A stretch of DNA of 64,000 nucleotides from Methylobacterium oryzae (lineage in GTDB: Bacteria; Pseudomonadota; Alphaproteobacteria; Rhizobiales; Beijerinckiaceae), in contig NZ_CP090349.1 in assembly GCF_021398735.1 (NCBI RefSeq), forward strand, positions 2,985,001 through 3,049,000, in the 5' to 3' direction. Both the position numbers and the translations under genes were made by a program. Below are positions 42,889 through 52,770 of this stretch, one piece after another. The notes under the pieces were generated by a model that was not told the origin of the DNA, did not search any database, and worked only from the letters and a program-made list of their open reading frames with translations. Every line of letters begins with the position of its first letter. Position 1 is the first letter of the stretch.

Positions 42889-43324
42889 TCCCGGCACCGC
42901 CGCCGCCGCGCCCTCGGGACGCACCGGCGGCGCGCCGGTCGAACCGCCATCGACGATCGCGCGTCGGACACGGCGCGCGGTACGCCGGCCGGTCCGCGTT
43001 TCCCCCCTCGCGCGGGCCGGCCGGCCGTTCTCCCGGGCGATCCCGCGCGATCACGCCCGGTCCCCTGACAGACGCGACGGCGTGAGTCGGCCCGCGGCCC
43101 GGGATTCAGCCGGTTGCGAAGGGCACGCATTACACACTCTGTAGTTGGCATCTTTGAATGATTTCAAAGCATTGCCCCTCAAAGCGTGCCTTCCGCGCCA
43201 CATCCGGGCAGAGGATGCGCGCGTCACCCGCGGCTTTCCCGATCGGCGTTGAGAAACGACGGCGTTTGCACTCTAGAAACACCGCACCGCGTCGATACGT
43301 CGCTCTTGAGAACGATTTTAAATC
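42889..43324. other. Upstream region of the TonB-dependent receptor
   Basis: 436 bases with no supported gene. The first half is GC-rich; the second half becomes AT-richer and holds the palindrome at 43152-43169 and a second, looser TTGAGAACGATTTTAA element immediately before the receptor start, consistent with an iron-regulated promoter region. Confidence 0.5.
43152..43169. promoter_or_regulatory. Palindrome resembling an Irr/iron-control element
   Basis: CTTTGAA-TGAT-TTCAAAG is a perfect 7-bp inverted repeat 155 bases upstream of the siderophore receptor start. It resembles the alphaproteobacterial iron-control element bound by Irr (TTTAGAA-N-TTCTAAA type). Gene context supports iron regulation; binding by Irr, RirA or Fur is not proven by sequence. 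Confidence 0.5.
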
Positions 43325-45505
43325 ATGCCCGCCGCCCGGATCGACGTCGTCGATCGCATCAAATACTGCCGGTCGCGCCTGAATATCTGCAGCACCGGAC
43401 TCGCGACGTCGCTCCTCCTGCTCGCGCCGACAGAGATCCGCGCGCAATCCGACCCGGCCGCCGACGAGGTCGTGCTCTCCGAACTCAGCGTTGCGGGCAC
43501 GGGCCCGGTCAGCGAGCGGGCCGACGGTCCCGTCACCGGCTATCGGGCGACGCGCTCGGCGACCGCCACGCGCACCGACACGCCGGTGCGCGACTCGCCG
43601 CAATCGATCAACGTCGTGTCCCGCTCGGTGATCACCGACCAGCAGGATCTGCGGCTCACCGATGCCGTGACCAACGTCAGCAACGTGGTTCTCGGCAGCA
43701 CGGTGCAGGGACGGTCGCAGAACTACCTGATCCGCGGCTTCTCCACCCAGGTCTTCGCCGTCGACGGCGTGCTGGTCGACCCGGCCATCAACTTCTACCC
43801 GGTCACACGGGACCTCGTGGACGCCGAGCGCGTCGAGGTGATCAAGGGCCCGGCCTCCGTGCTGTTCGGCCGGGGCGATCCCGGCGGCGTCATCAACATC
43901 GTGACCCGCCGGCCCACCTTCGAGCCCACGGCCGACGCGAGCGTGCAGGGCGGCAGCTTCGGCTTCCGGCGGTTCCAGGGCTCCGTGTCGAGCGCGCTGC
44001 CCGCCGTCGAGGGCCTCGCCGCGCGTCTCAGCTTCGCCGCCCAGGAGGATCCGACCTTCCGCAATTACGGTGGCGACACCAACCGGCGCGTCTTCGTGGC
44101 GCCGGCCTTCAGCTGGACGCCGAGCGCCGACACCCGGGTCTACGTGAACTCGGAATTCACCAACCAGCACACCCAGTACGACGAGGGGCTGGTGGCCTTC
44201 CGCGGCCGCGTCCCGCTCGACAACATCGGCCGGTTCTACGGTGAGCCGTCCTCGCGCTACTTCGGCGCGTTCAACACGATCACCATGCGCGCCGAGCACG
44301 ACGTCAACGAGAACCTGACGCTCCGGCAGGTCATCGCCGGGCAATGGGGCACGTTCGACGTGTTCGCCGCCCGTGCCCTATCGGTCAACAATGCCGGCAC
44401 GCTGCTGAGCCGGCGCGAAGCCACGGTCAATTCGCGCTTCGCCGCGGTCGACAGCCAGACCGAGGCCGTGATGAAGTTCGACACCTTCGGCTTCGCCCAT
44501 ACGGCGCTCCTCGGGTTCGAGTACTCGAACGGCTTCCGCCACGCCTTCTCCCAGCAGGGCAACCTCGCCCCGGTCAGCTTCCTCAACCCGATGTTCGGCG
44601 CGGCCTTCCAGCCGCTCCAGTTCCAGGCCGACCTGAAGCAGAAGCTGGAAGTGTTCGGGCTCTACGTCCAGGACCAGATCGTGCTGGCGCCGGGCCTGCA
44701 GCTCGTCGTCGGCGCCCGGTTCGATCTCGGCAGCCAGTACTATTTCAACCGCCAGCCGGCCTCGCGGACCCAGCCGCCCGAGCAGACCCTGTTCGGCGCC
44801 TCGCCGCGGGTCGGGCTGATCTACCGGCCGTTCGAGCCGCTGACCTTCTACGCGAGCTACGCCACGTCGTTCCTGCCGCAGACCGCCAGCGTGCTGAACG
44901 TGGCGAGCCCCCCGCCCAGCACGGGCGAGCAGGTCGAGGCCGGCACCCGGGTCGATCTCACGCCCGGCCTGACCCTGAGCGCGGCCGCCTTCCAGATCGT
45001 CCGGGACAACGTCGCGGCCACCGACCCGCGCAATCCGACCTTCTCCGTCATCACCGGCCAGCAGCGGTCGCGGGGTGTCGAGGCCGACCTGGCCGGCGAG
45101 ATCCTGCCCGGCTGGAGCATCATCGGCAGTGTCGGCCTGATCGACGCGCGGATCACCAAGGACACGACCTTCGCGGTCGGCAACCGGCTCACCGGCGTGC
45201 CGGTGTTCAGCGGCAGCCTGTGGACGACCTACGCGTTCCAGGACGGCCCGCTGCGCGGGCTCGGGCTCGGCTTCGGCGTCACCCATGTCGGCCGACGCTA
45301 CGGCGACCTCGACAACAGCTTCACCGTGGGCGCCTACAACCGGCTCGACGCGCTCGTGTACTACGATTTCGACGCCCACTGGCGCCTGTCGGTGAACATG
45401 CGCAACCTGACGAACGCGCGCTACATCGAGGCGCCGACCAACGCGACCAACAACACCCCCGGGGCGCCGTTCACGGTGCTGGCGACGATCACCGCCCGGC
45501 TCTGA
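43325..45505 (+). CDS. TonB-dependent siderophore receptor
   Basis: A 726-residue outer-membrane receptor. A signal peptide covers about the first 40 residues (GLATSLLLLAPTEIRAQ), then a TonB-box-like stretch (DEVVLSELSVAG) and the plug domain (VRDSPQSINVVSRSVITDQ, NYLIRGFSTQVFAVDGV, VEVIKGPASVLFGRGDPGGV), followed by a 22-strand barrel. The plug motifs match ferric-siderophore receptors of the FhuA/FpvA group. It ends in TITARL instead of an aromatic residue. It is paired with a convergent PepSY protein, and an iron-type palindrome lies upstream. Confidence 0.93.
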   Translation: MPAARIDVVDRIKYCRSRLNICSTGLATSLLLLAPTEIRAQSDPAADEVVLSELSVAGTGPVSERADGPVTGYRATRSATATRTDTPVRDSPQSINVVSRSVITDQQDLRLTDAVTNVSNVVLGSTVQGRSQNYLIRGFSTQVFAVDGVLVDPAINFYPVTRDLVDAERVEVIKGPASVLFGRGDPGGVINIVTRRPTFEPTADASVQGGSFGFRRFQGSVSSALPAVEGLAARLSFAAQEDPTFRNYGGDTNRRVFVAPAFSWTPSADTRVYVNSEFTNQHTQYDEGLVAFRGRVPLDNIGRFYGEPSSRYFGAFNTITMRAEHDVNENLTLRQVIAGQWGTFDVFAARALSVNNAGTLLSRREATVNSRFAAVDSQTEAVMKFDTFGFAHTALLGFEYSNGFRHAFSQQGNLAPVSFLNPMFGAAFQPLQFQADLKQKLEVFGLYVQDQIVLAPGLQLVVGARFDLGSQYYFNRQPASRTQPPEQTLFGASPRVGLIYRPFEPLTFYASYATSFLPQTASVLNVASPPPSTGEQVEAGTRVDLTPGLTLSAAAFQIVRDNVAATDPRNPTFSVITGQQRSRGVEADLAGEILPGWSIIGSVGLIDARITKDTTFAVGNRLTGVPVFSGSLWTTYAFQDGPLRGLGLGFGVTHVGRRYGDLDNSFTVGAYNRLDALVYYDFDAHWRLSVNMRNLTNARYIEAPTNATNNTPGAPFTVLATITARL

Positions 45506-45618
45506 CGGGCGGGCCGCATCGCCCGAGCGGCCGGGCCCGTCGGGGCGCGGATCGCCGCCCCGCCGTCCGCGCGACGGGGTGGGTGTCATCGAACGCTGGC
45601 GCCGCCGGAGGCCCGCCG

Positions 45619-46815
45619 TCAGGGGCTCGCCGTGCGGACCGCGCCCGCCGGCGCCCCGGCCGCGACGGTCCTGCGGCGGGCGCCGGCGCGGCGGCGCAGG
45701 ACGTAGAGCGTCAGGCCGGTCGCCGCGAAGCCCGGCATGGCCAGCGCCGCGAGGCAGAACAGCAGCGCGACGAGGTCGCCGAAGAAGCGGCCGCGATGCA
45801 CCTCCAGGACGTTGTCCAGGAGGCGCCGGCCCAGCGGCGCGTCGGCGGCCCGCTCGGAGGCCAGCAGCGCGCCCGTGGCGGGATCGTAGCGGATCTCGTT
45901 GCGGGCGCTCGGCGCGTCGACGCCCTTCGGCAGCCAGCGGATGCGGATCGCCTTCGTGTCGGCGCCCGGCAAAGTCAGGACCGCCGTCCCGGCCTCCGCG
46001 CCGGTCCGCGCGCGGAAATCCGCCCAGGCGCGGTCGACGGCCGCGCCGTCGGCGGCGGGATCGGCCGGTTTTCCGGCGGCCCTGCGGCCGGCCGGCTTCG
46101 CGGCGTCGGGGGCGCCCACGAGCAGCCGCGTCGCGCCGTCCTTGAACCACGGGTAGGACCACGTCAGGCCGCTCAGCGCGATGACTAGGTAGACCGGCAG
46201 GAGCCAGGTCCCGACCACGGCGTGCAGCGACCACCAGCGCGGCCGGCCGGGCCGCGACAGGGCCGGCTTCAGCCAGATCCGCCAGCGGTGGATCCGGGGC
46301 CAGCGCAGGTAGAGGCCGGTCGCCAGGAAGGCCAGCAGCGCCAGGGTGCAGGCGCCCGTCACGGTGCGGCCCCAGCCCTTGGACCCGCCGGGCAGCAGCA
46401 GCCAGCGGTGCAGGTCCCGCACCGTCGTGAAGGCGCCCTCCAGCCGCACCGGGCCGAGCAGCGCGCCGTCGTAGGGGTCGGCGTAGGCGGCGGGCGGCCG
46501 CGCGCGGGTCTCGGGGTCGCGGGCGAAGCGGACGTGGACGCTCGCGCGCGGGTCGTCCGACAGGGTCAGCACGTTGGCGACGCGGCCGCCCGCCTGCGCG
46601 TCGATCCGCGCCGCCAGCGCCGCGGGGGGCAGCGCCGTCCGCCCGGCGGGCGCGACCTCGAGCCGGTCGCGGTTGGCGAAGGCGGTGACCGCCTCCTCGT
46701 AGCTCATCAGTGCCCCGGTCAGGCCCATCAGGGCGAGGACGAGGCCGGCGGTGAGGCCGAGCGCCCAGTGCAGGCGGAAGAGCAGGGTCCGGAGGGAGGG
46801 AATCGGCAGCGTCAT
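45619..46815 (-). CDS. PepSY-associated transmembrane protein (siderophore-iron reductase type)
   Basis: A 398-residue inner-membrane protein with four to five transmembrane helices: one at about residues 14-38 (LHWALGLTAGLVLALMGLTG), a pair around 145-165 and 195-215, and one near the C-terminus (LVALLFCLAALAMPGFAAT). The histidine pairs HWALG, DLHRWLL, LHAVVGTW and VHRGRFFGDLV fit haem-binding PepSY proteins such as PiuB and FoxB, which help release iron from siderophores. Its convergent position next to the receptor supports that role. Confidence 0.9.
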   Translation of the reverse strand: MTLPIPSLRTLLFRLHWALGLTAGLVLALMGLTGALMSYEEAVTAFANRDRLEVAPAGRTALPPAALAARIDAQAGGRVANVLTLSDDPRASVHVRFARDPETRARPPAAYADPYDGALLGPVRLEGAFTTVRDLHRWLLLPGGSKGWGRTVTGACTLALLAFLATGLYLRWPRIHRWRIWLKPALSRPGRPRWWSLHAVVGTWLLPVYLVIALSGLTWSYPWFKDGATRLLVGAPDAAKPAGRRAAGKPADPAADGAAVDRAWADFRARTGAEAGTAVLTLPGADTKAIRIRWLPKGVDAPSARNEIRYDPATGALLASERAADAPLGRRLLDNVLEVHRGRFFGDLVALLFCLAALAMPGFAATGLTLYVLRRRAGARRRTVAAGAPAGAVRTASP

Positions 46816-46908
46816 GGCGGTGCCGGCTGCCTAGCAGAGTCCGGCCACGCTGACGACGCGGCGGGACGCATGCCCCGCCCGACCGTCCGGCCGTCCCGCC
46901 GGTGAGTC

Positions 46909-48501
46909 TCAGGTGATCGGCGCGGGGTTGAACAGGGTCAGGTCGTTGAACAGCCCCCACCGGTCCGACCAGGGGCGCTTGCGCCCGCTCGCGACGTCGA
47001 GGATCAGGTGGAACAGCTCCCAGCCGACCTCCTCGATCGTCGCCGCGCCTGTGGCGATGCGGCCGGCATCGAGGTCGATCAGGTCGGACCAGCGCTCGGC
47101 CAGCTCCGTGCGGGTGGCGACCTTGATCACCGGCGCTTGGGCGAGCCCGTAGGGCGTGCCGCGGCCGGTGGAGAAGACCTGCAGGGTGATGCCCGAGGCG
47201 AGCTGCAGCGTGCCGCAGACGAAGTCGCTCGCCGGGGTCGCGGCGAAGATCAGGCCCTTCTCGCGGACGCGCTCGCCCGGCGCCAGGACCCCCGAGATCG
47301 CGCTCGTGCCCGATTTGGCGACCGAGCCCAGCGCCTTCTCCACGATGTTGTTGAGGCCGCCCTTCTTGTTGCCCGGCGACGGGTTGGCCCGGCGGTCGGC
47401 CTCGCCCTTGGCGAGGTAGGCGTCGTACCACGCCATCTCGCGGACCAGCGCCGCGGCGACCTCCGGGCTCTTCGCCCGGGGGGTGAGGAGGTGGATCGCG
47501 TCGCGCACCTCCGTCACCTCGGAGAACATCACGGTGGCGCCGCAGCGGACCAGCAGGTCGGCCGCGAAGCCGAGCGCCGGGTTGGCGGTGACGCCCGAGA
47601 ACGCGTCGCTGCCGCCGCATTGCAGGCCGACGACCAGCTCGGAGGCCGGGCAGGTCTCGCGGGTCCGGCGGTTCAGCACCTCCAGGCGGGCCTCCGCCAT
47701 GGTCAGGATGCTGTCGATCATGGCCGAGAAGCCGCGGTGGCGCTCGTCCTGCAGCCGCACCACCCCGTCGCCGGCCGCGCCGCTGTCGGGCAGGAGCCGC
47801 TCCGAGACGAGCTTCTCGCAGCCGAGGCCGACGACCATGACCTCGCCGCCGAAATTCGGGTTCTGCGCGAGGCTCTGGAGCGTCCGGATCGGCACCACCG
47901 CCTCGGGAGCGTTGATGGCGACGCCGCAGCCGTAGGCGTGGGTCAGGCCGACCACGTCGTCGACGTTGGGGTAGCGCGGCAGCAGCTCCTGCTTGATCCG
48001 CCGGATCGCAACGTCGAGGGTGCCGGCGACGCACTGCACGCTGATCGAGATCGCCAGGATATTCTTGGTACCCACCGACCCGTCCGGGTTGCGATAGCCC
48101 TCGAAGGTGTAGCCCTCGAGCGGGGGCAGGGGGGCCGGCACGCGGGTGGCCATCTCCAGGGCGTCGAGGGCGGGGGCGACCGGCGTCGCGACGCGGGATT
48201 CCTCCACCCAGGCGCCCCGCGGGATCGGTTGCGTGGCGATGCCCACCACCTCGCCGTAGCGGCGGACCTCGCCGCCCTCCGGGATGTCGGTGAGCGCCAC
48301 CTTGTGGCCCTGCGGCACGAACTCGACGAGTTCCAGCCCGTCCGGGAAGACCGTGCCGGCCGGCAGCCCGAAGGCGTTGACCACGATCGCGACGTTGTCG
48401 CTGTCGCTCAGGCGGATCGTGCGCGGCACGTCGCCGGCGGCCCCTGCGGCCCCCGCGCCGGCCGGCTGCGGGCGGGTCGGGGCTTCGATCTCGGCCTGCA
48501 T
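46909..48501 (-). CDS. garD: Galactarate dehydratase
   Basis: A 530-residue enzyme that dehydrates D-galactarate to 5-keto-4-deoxy-D-glucarate. It has the N-terminal SAF domain ([38 protein letters not shown]) and the catalytic UxaA-type region with [40 protein letters not shown] and [20 protein letters not shown]. These blocks are close to enterobacterial GarD as I remember it. It lies last in a garL-garR-garD run on one strand, completing a galactarate pathway. Confidence 0.94.
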   Translation of the reverse strand: MQAEIEAPTRPQPAGAGAAGAAGDVPRTIRLSDSDNVAIVVNAFGLPAGTVFPDGLELVEFVPQGHKVALTDIPEGGEVRRYGEVVGIATQPIPRGAWVEESRVATPVAPALDALEMATRVPAPLPPLEGYTFEGYRNPDGSVGTKNILAISISVQCVAGTLDVAIRRIKQELLPRYPNVDDVVGLTHAYGCGVAINAPEAVVPIRTLQSLAQNPNFGGEVMVVGLGCEKLVSERLLPDSGAAGDGVVRLQDERHRGFSAMIDSILTMAEARLEVLNRRTRETCPASELVVGLQCGGSDAFSGVTANPALGFAADLLVRCGATVMFSEVTEVRDAIHLLTPRAKSPEVAAALVREMAWYDAYLAKGEADRRANPSPGNKKGGLNNIVEKALGSVAKSGTSAISGVLAPGERVREKGLIFAATPASDFVCGTLQLASGITLQVFSTGRGTPYGLAQAPVIKVATRTELAERWSDLIDLDAGRIATGAATIEEVGWELFHLILDVASGRKRPWSDRWGLFNDLTLFNPAPIT

Positions 48502-48545
48502 CGGATGCTCCTTCCGTCTCGCGCCCGTCCGGGCTCCTGTCGGGA

Positions 48546-49433
48546 TCAGGCGGCGTCGCCGACCGCGTGGTTCGCCAGGGCCTCCAGGGCCTTCACCATG
48601 GCGGAGTGGTCCCAGGCCGCGCCGCCCTGGGCCACGCAGGCCGAGAACAGCTGCTGCGCCAGCGCCGTGGCGGGCAGGCTGAGGCCGAGCGTCCGGGCGT
48701 TGTCCAGGGCGAGGTTCAGGTCCTTCTGGTGCAGGCCGATGCGGAAGCCGGGATCGAAGGTCCGCTCGATCATCCGCGCGCCGTGCAGCTCCAGGATCCG
48801 CGAGGTGGCCAGCCCGCCGGTTATCGCCTGCCGCACCTTGGCGGGATCGGCGCCGGCCTTCGAGGCGAAGAGCAGCCCCTCGGCCACCGCCTCGATGGTC
48901 AGGGCGACGATGATCTGGTTGGCGACCTTGGCGACCTGCCCCGAGCCGACCGGGCCGACATGCGTCACCGTCTTGCCCATCGCGGCGAACAGGGGCTCGG
49001 CGCGCGCGAAGGTCCCGGCCTCGCCGCCGACCATGATCGAGAGCGCGGCGTTCTTGGCCCCGACCTCGCCGCCCGAGACCGGCGCGTCGAGATAGGCGCC
49101 GCCCCGCTCGGCGATCCGGGCGGCGAAATCCTTGGTGGCGAGCGGCGCGATCGAGCTCATGTCGATCACGGTCTTGCCGGGCGACAGCCCCTCGGCGACC
49201 CCATCCGTCTCGAACAGGACCTGCTCCACGTCCGGGGTGTCGGGCAGCATCAGGATGATCGTGTCTGCGCGCTCGGCCACCTCGGCGGCGGTGGCGCAGG
49301 CGGTGCCGCCCGCCGCGAGCAGGGCCTCGGGCACGCTGCGCCGGGTCTTGAGGAACAGGCTGTGGCCCGCCGCGATCAGGTGTCCGGCCATGGGCGTGCC
49401 CATGATGCCGAGGCCGATGAATCCGATGTTCAT
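48546..49433 (-). CDS. garR: Tartronate semialdehyde (2-hydroxy-3-oxopropionate) reductase
   Basis: A 295-residue beta-hydroxyacid dehydrogenase. The Rossmann motif is at the N-terminus ([20 protein letters not shown]), the substrate-binding motif is [20 protein letters not shown], and the catalytic lysine is in [20 protein letters not shown] (K in GQVAKVANQ). It reduces tartronate semialdehyde to glycerate in glucarate/galactarate or glyoxylate catabolism. Start 49433 is the natural one (MNIGFIGLG). It stands between garL and garD. Confidence 0.94.
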   Translation of the reverse strand: MNIGFIGLGIMGTPMAGHLIAAGHSLFLKTRRSVPEALLAAGGTACATAAEVAERADTIILMLPDTPDVEQVLFETDGVAEGLSPGKTVIDMSSIAPLATKDFAARIAERGGAYLDAPVSGGEVGAKNAALSIMVGGEAGTFARAEPLFAAMGKTVTHVGPVGSGQVAKVANQIIVALTIEAVAEGLLFASKAGADPAKVRQAITGGLATSRILELHGARMIERTFDPGFRIGLHQKDLNLALDNARTLGLSLPATALAQQLFSACVAQGGAAWDHSAMVKALEALANHAVGDAA

Positions 49434-49455
49434 GGGTACGATCCCGTTGCGGAGC

Positions 49456-50223
49456 TCAGGCGCGGAAGCGGGCGGCGAGCGCCTCGGAGCTGCGGGCGAG
49501 GAGCCCCATGTCGGAGCCCACCGCTGTGAAGCGGGTGCCGGCCGCGATGTAGCGGCGGGCCAGCTCCTCGCTCGGCGTGAGGATGCCGGCCTGCTTGCCG
49601 GCCCGGACGACCCGGGCGACCGCCGCCTCGATGGTGGCGACCACCTCCGGGTGGCCCTGCTGGCCGACATAGCCGAGGCTGGTGGAGAGGTCGCCGGGCC
49701 CGATGAACACGCCGTCCACGCCCTCCACGGCGGCGATCGCGTCCAGATTGTCGAGGGCGCGGCGGGACTCGACCTGCACCGCCACGAAGATCTCGGCCTC
49801 GCAGCGGGTGTGGTAGTCCTTGATCCGGCCGAACCGGGCGGCGCGGGGCGCCTGCGAGAAGCCGCGGATGCCGCGGGGCGCGTAGCGCGTCGCCGCGACC
49901 ACCCGGGCGGCCTGCGCGGCGTCGTCGATGTTGGGGATCATCAGCGACTGGGCGCCGGCGTCGAGGATCCGCTTGATGGTGATCGGGTCGTCGCTCGGCA
50001 CCCGCACCATCGGGTGCGTGTCGCCCTCCATCATCGCCTGGAGCTGGGCGTAGATGTCCCGGAGGTCGTTGGCCGAGTGCTCCATGTCGAGGAGCAGCCA
50101 GTCGAACCCGGCCCCGGCGACCACCTCGGTGGAGATGGGACTGGCGAGGCTGCACCACAGGCCGATCTGCTGGCGCCCCTCGGCGAGGGCCGCCTTGAAG
50201 CGGTTGGTGAGGCTGTCCATCAC
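49456..50223 (-). CDS. garL: 2-dehydro-3-deoxyglucarate aldolase (HpcH/HpaI family)
   Basis: A 255-residue class II aldolase cleaving 5-keto-4-deoxy-glucarate into pyruvate and tartronate semialdehyde. Family motifs: IGLWCSLASPISTEVVAGAG, FDWLLLDMEHSANDLRDIYA, MVRVPSDDPITIKRILDAGA and the metal-binding EIFVAVQVESRRALDNLD with VDGVFIGPGDLSTSLGYVG. Length matches GarL. Together with garR and garD it gives the full route from galactarate to glycerate and pyruvate. Confidence 0.93.
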   Translation of the reverse strand: MMDSLTNRFKAALAEGRQQIGLWCSLASPISTEVVAGAGFDWLLLDMEHSANDLRDIYAQLQAMMEGDTHPMVRVPSDDPITIKRILDAGAQSLMIPNIDDAAQAARVVAATRYAPRGIRGFSQAPRAARFGRIKDYHTRCEAEIFVAVQVESRRALDNLDAIAAVEGVDGVFIGPGDLSTSLGYVGQQGHPEVVATIEAAVARVVRAGKQAGILTPSEELARRYIAAGTRFTAVGSDMGLLARSSEALAARFRA

Positions 50224-50350
50224 GATCCTCCCTGGGGGCGTCGCGGCGTCTGCGCGCCGTCCGCCCCATCACGCGCAGCCTTCCGCCGCGAGGTCAAAGC
50301 CAAACACTGGATCGATCGATGCGGATCGCGCATCGATCGACCGTGCGGGC

Positions 50351-51241
50351 TCACGCGGGCGGCATCTCGGCCACGATCGAGACCAGCTGGGCGATGAGGG
50401 GGTCGTCCGCGTCGCGCCGCCACGCGAGGAGCAGTTCCACCGGGCGCGGCGCCGGCAGGACGAGGGGGCGGAACACCACGCCCTCGAAGCGCAGGCGCTC
50501 GGCGGCGGCCGGCACCAGGGCGATGCCGAGCGCCGCCCGGACGAGGGCCAGGATCGAGTGGATCTGCGTGAGCTGCTGGACCGTCGGGGGCCGGATCTCG
50601 GCCTCGGCGAGCAGGCCCAGGACGAGGTCGTGGAAGTAGCGCGCCTCGTTGGGCGCGTAGCCGATGAGCGGCTCGCGCCCGAGATCGGCGGGGGTGAGCC
50701 CGTCGCGCAGGGCCAGGGGGTTCCCGGCCGGCAGGGCCACCACCAGGGGCTCGGCCAGCGCCCGGACGGCGATCAGGTCCGGGTGCGTCACGGGCGGGCG
50801 CACCAGCGCGGCGTCGATCCGGCCGGCGAGCAGCTCCTCGATCTGGTCCTTGCTGACCATCTCGCGCAGCGCGAGCGTCACGTCCGGCAGCGCCCGCCGG
50901 AACGCGGTGACGAGGCGCGGCAGGAAGTCGTAGGCCGAGGCCGCCGTGAAGCCGAACTTGAGGACGCCCGCGCGCCCCGCCGCGACCTGCCGGGTGACGT
51001 GCGTCGCGGTCTCGGCGAGCCGCAGGATGCGCTGCGCCTCGGGCAGGAAGCTGCGACCGGCGGCGGTCAGCCGGACCGTGCGGCTGGTGCGCTCCAGGAG
51101 CTGCACGTCGAGGACGCGCTCCAGGACCTGGATCTGCCGCGACAGCGGCGGCTGCGTCATGTTCAGCCGGGCGGCCGCACGCCCGAAATGCAGCTCCTCC
51201 GCCACGGCGGCGAAGCACCGGAGCTGGCTGAAGTCGAACAT
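50351..51241 (-). CDS. LysR family transcriptional regulator
   Basis: A 296-residue LysR-type regulator: winged HTH at the N-terminus (FSQLRCFAAVAEELHFGRAA, MTQPPLSRQIQVLERVLDVQ), then a LysR substrate domain (VLKFGFTAASAYDFLPRLVT). The start 51241 has GGGAG upstream; longer forms of the frame run into an unrelated antisense of the next gene. It is on the same strand just upstream of the gar genes and downstream of a LivK-like gene, so it probably controls one or both. Confidence 0.92.
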   Translation of the reverse strand: MFDFSQLRCFAAVAEELHFGRAAARLNMTQPPLSRQIQVLERVLDVQLLERTSRTVRLTAAGRSFLPEAQRILRLAETATHVTRQVAAGRAGVLKFGFTAASAYDFLPRLVTAFRRALPDVTLALREMVSKDQIEELLAGRIDAALVRPPVTHPDLIAVRALAEPLVVALPAGNPLALRDGLTPADLGREPLIGYAPNEARYFHDLVLGLLAEAEIRPPTVQQLTQIHSILALVRAALGIALVPAAAERLRFEGVVFRPLVLPAPRPVELLLAWRRDADDPLIAQLVSIVAEMPPA

Positions 51242-51363
51242 GAAGGCTCCCTCTCCCGGACCGCGGCGCAGTCGGGCGGGAGCATAAGGCCTTCGCGGCG
51301 GCCACGTTGAGATCGCCGCCCTCATCCAATTAGGTAAGGCGGCGGCCTCCGGGCCCGACCGGC

Positions 51364-52497
51364 CTACGGGGTCACCTCGTGCCCGGCATAGTCGATCCGG
51401 CCGTCCGGCCCCTTGGTCCACTCGTAGATGACGTAGTCGGGGCGGGTGAGATCGCCCTTCCCGTCGTAGGCGATCGGGCCGACCACCGTGTCCACCGGCT
51501 TGCCCCGGTGCAGCCAGTCGGCGAGCGTCTTCCCGTCGCTGGAGCCGGTCTCGGCCATCGCCTTGGCCAGGACCTGCACGGCCGCGTAGGCGTAGAGCGT
51601 GTAGGCCTCGGGATCGATGCCCCGGGCGTTGAACGCCGCCACCACGCCCCTGGCGTTCGGGTTCTTGCGGGCGTCCGGCGCGAAGGTCATCAGGGTCCCG
51701 GCCGCGCCCGGGCCGGCGATCTGGACGAATTCCTTGTCGGGGATGGCGTCGCCGCTCATCATGCGGGCGGCGAGGCCCTGATCGCGCATCTGCCGGATGA
51801 TCAGCCCGGCCTCGGTGTGCACGCCGCCGAAATAGACGACGTCGACGTTGGCGGACTTCATCTTGGAGACGAGCGCCGAGTAGTCCTTCTCGCCCGGGTT
51901 GATGCCCTCGAACAGCACCTCCTTGCCGCCCTTGGCCCTGAACGCCTTCAGCGTCTCGTCGGCCAGCCCCTTGCCGTAGGGCGTCTTGTCGTGGACGAAG
52001 GCGATCTTCCTGCCCGGGAAGTGCGCGGCCAGGTAGCTGCCCGCCACCGCGCCCTGCTGGTCGTCGCGGCTGCAGGTGCGGAACGTGTTCCACATGCCGC
52101 GCTCGGTGAACTTCACGCTCGTGGAGGCCGGCGTGACCTGGATGATGCCGGCGTCGAGATAGACGTCGGAGGCCGGGATCGTGACGCCGGAATTGTAGTC
52201 GCCGACGACCATCTTCACGCCGTCGCTGGCGAACTTGTTGGCCACCGAGACGCCCTGCTTCGGGTCGGAGGCGTCGTCGCCGACCGTGACGGTCAGCGTC
52301 CTGCCCTTCAGCGTGCCGGCCCTGTTGATGTCCTCGACCGCCTGGCTCACGCCGTTCCGGATCTGGGCGCCGAAAGCCGCGTTCGGCCCGGTCATGGGCG
52401 CGGCGACGCCGATCTTCACCGGCGCGCCGCCCTCCTGACCTTGCGCCGCGGTCATGAACAGCAGCCCGGCCAGGCCGGCCATCAATAGTCGCGTCAT
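51364..52497 (-). CDS. LivK-type ABC transporter substrate-binding protein
   Basis: A 377-residue periplasmic binding protein of the branched-chain amino acid type, with a signal peptide (TRLLMAGLAGLLFMTAAQGQ) and the standard mature start APVKIGVAAPMTGPNAAFGA. The central FRTCSRDDQQGAVAGSYLA and HDKTPYGKGLADETLKAFRA are family motifs. No permease or ATPase genes lie next to it, so it is an orphan binding protein working with a transporter elsewhere. Neighbouring LysR and gar genes hint at a sugar-acid or amino-acid ligand, unproven. Confidence 0.92.
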   Translation of the reverse strand: MTRLLMAGLAGLLFMTAAQGQEGGAPVKIGVAAPMTGPNAAFGAQIRNGVSQAVEDINRAGTLKGRTLTVTVGDDASDPKQGVSVANKFASDGVKMVVGDYNSGVTIPASDVYLDAGIIQVTPASTSVKFTERGMWNTFRTCSRDDQQGAVAGSYLAAHFPGRKIAFVHDKTPYGKGLADETLKAFRAKGGKEVLFEGINPGEKDYSALVSKMKSANVDVVYFGGVHTEAGLIIRQMRDQGLAARMMSGDAIPDKEFVQIAGPGAAGTLMTFAPDARKNPNARGVVAAFNARGIDPEAYTLYAYAAVQVLAKAMAETGSSDGKTLADWLHRGKPVDTVVGPIAYDGKGDLTRPDYVIYEWTKGPDGRIDYAGHEVTP

Positions 52498-52770
52498 CTT
52501 TCCCCCAAGATGTGGCCGGACAGATCGCCGACGAACGCTGAATTCGGATAGATCAACGCGGATCCCCGCGCGTCGAGTCGCAGATCACCCGGCGCGATCC
52601 TGTCGCTCACCTTCACCGGGGTCAAGGTTTGGGGGTGGGCCGAGACGGTCACCGGCGCGGGCGCGCGATCGGCCGGCGGGCGCTCACGGAGCCGTGCGGC
52701 GGCCCGAAGGCCCGACGGGTCGGGATGGCGCCGATGATGCATCGGGCCGGCGCATCCGCAGCGAACCGCC

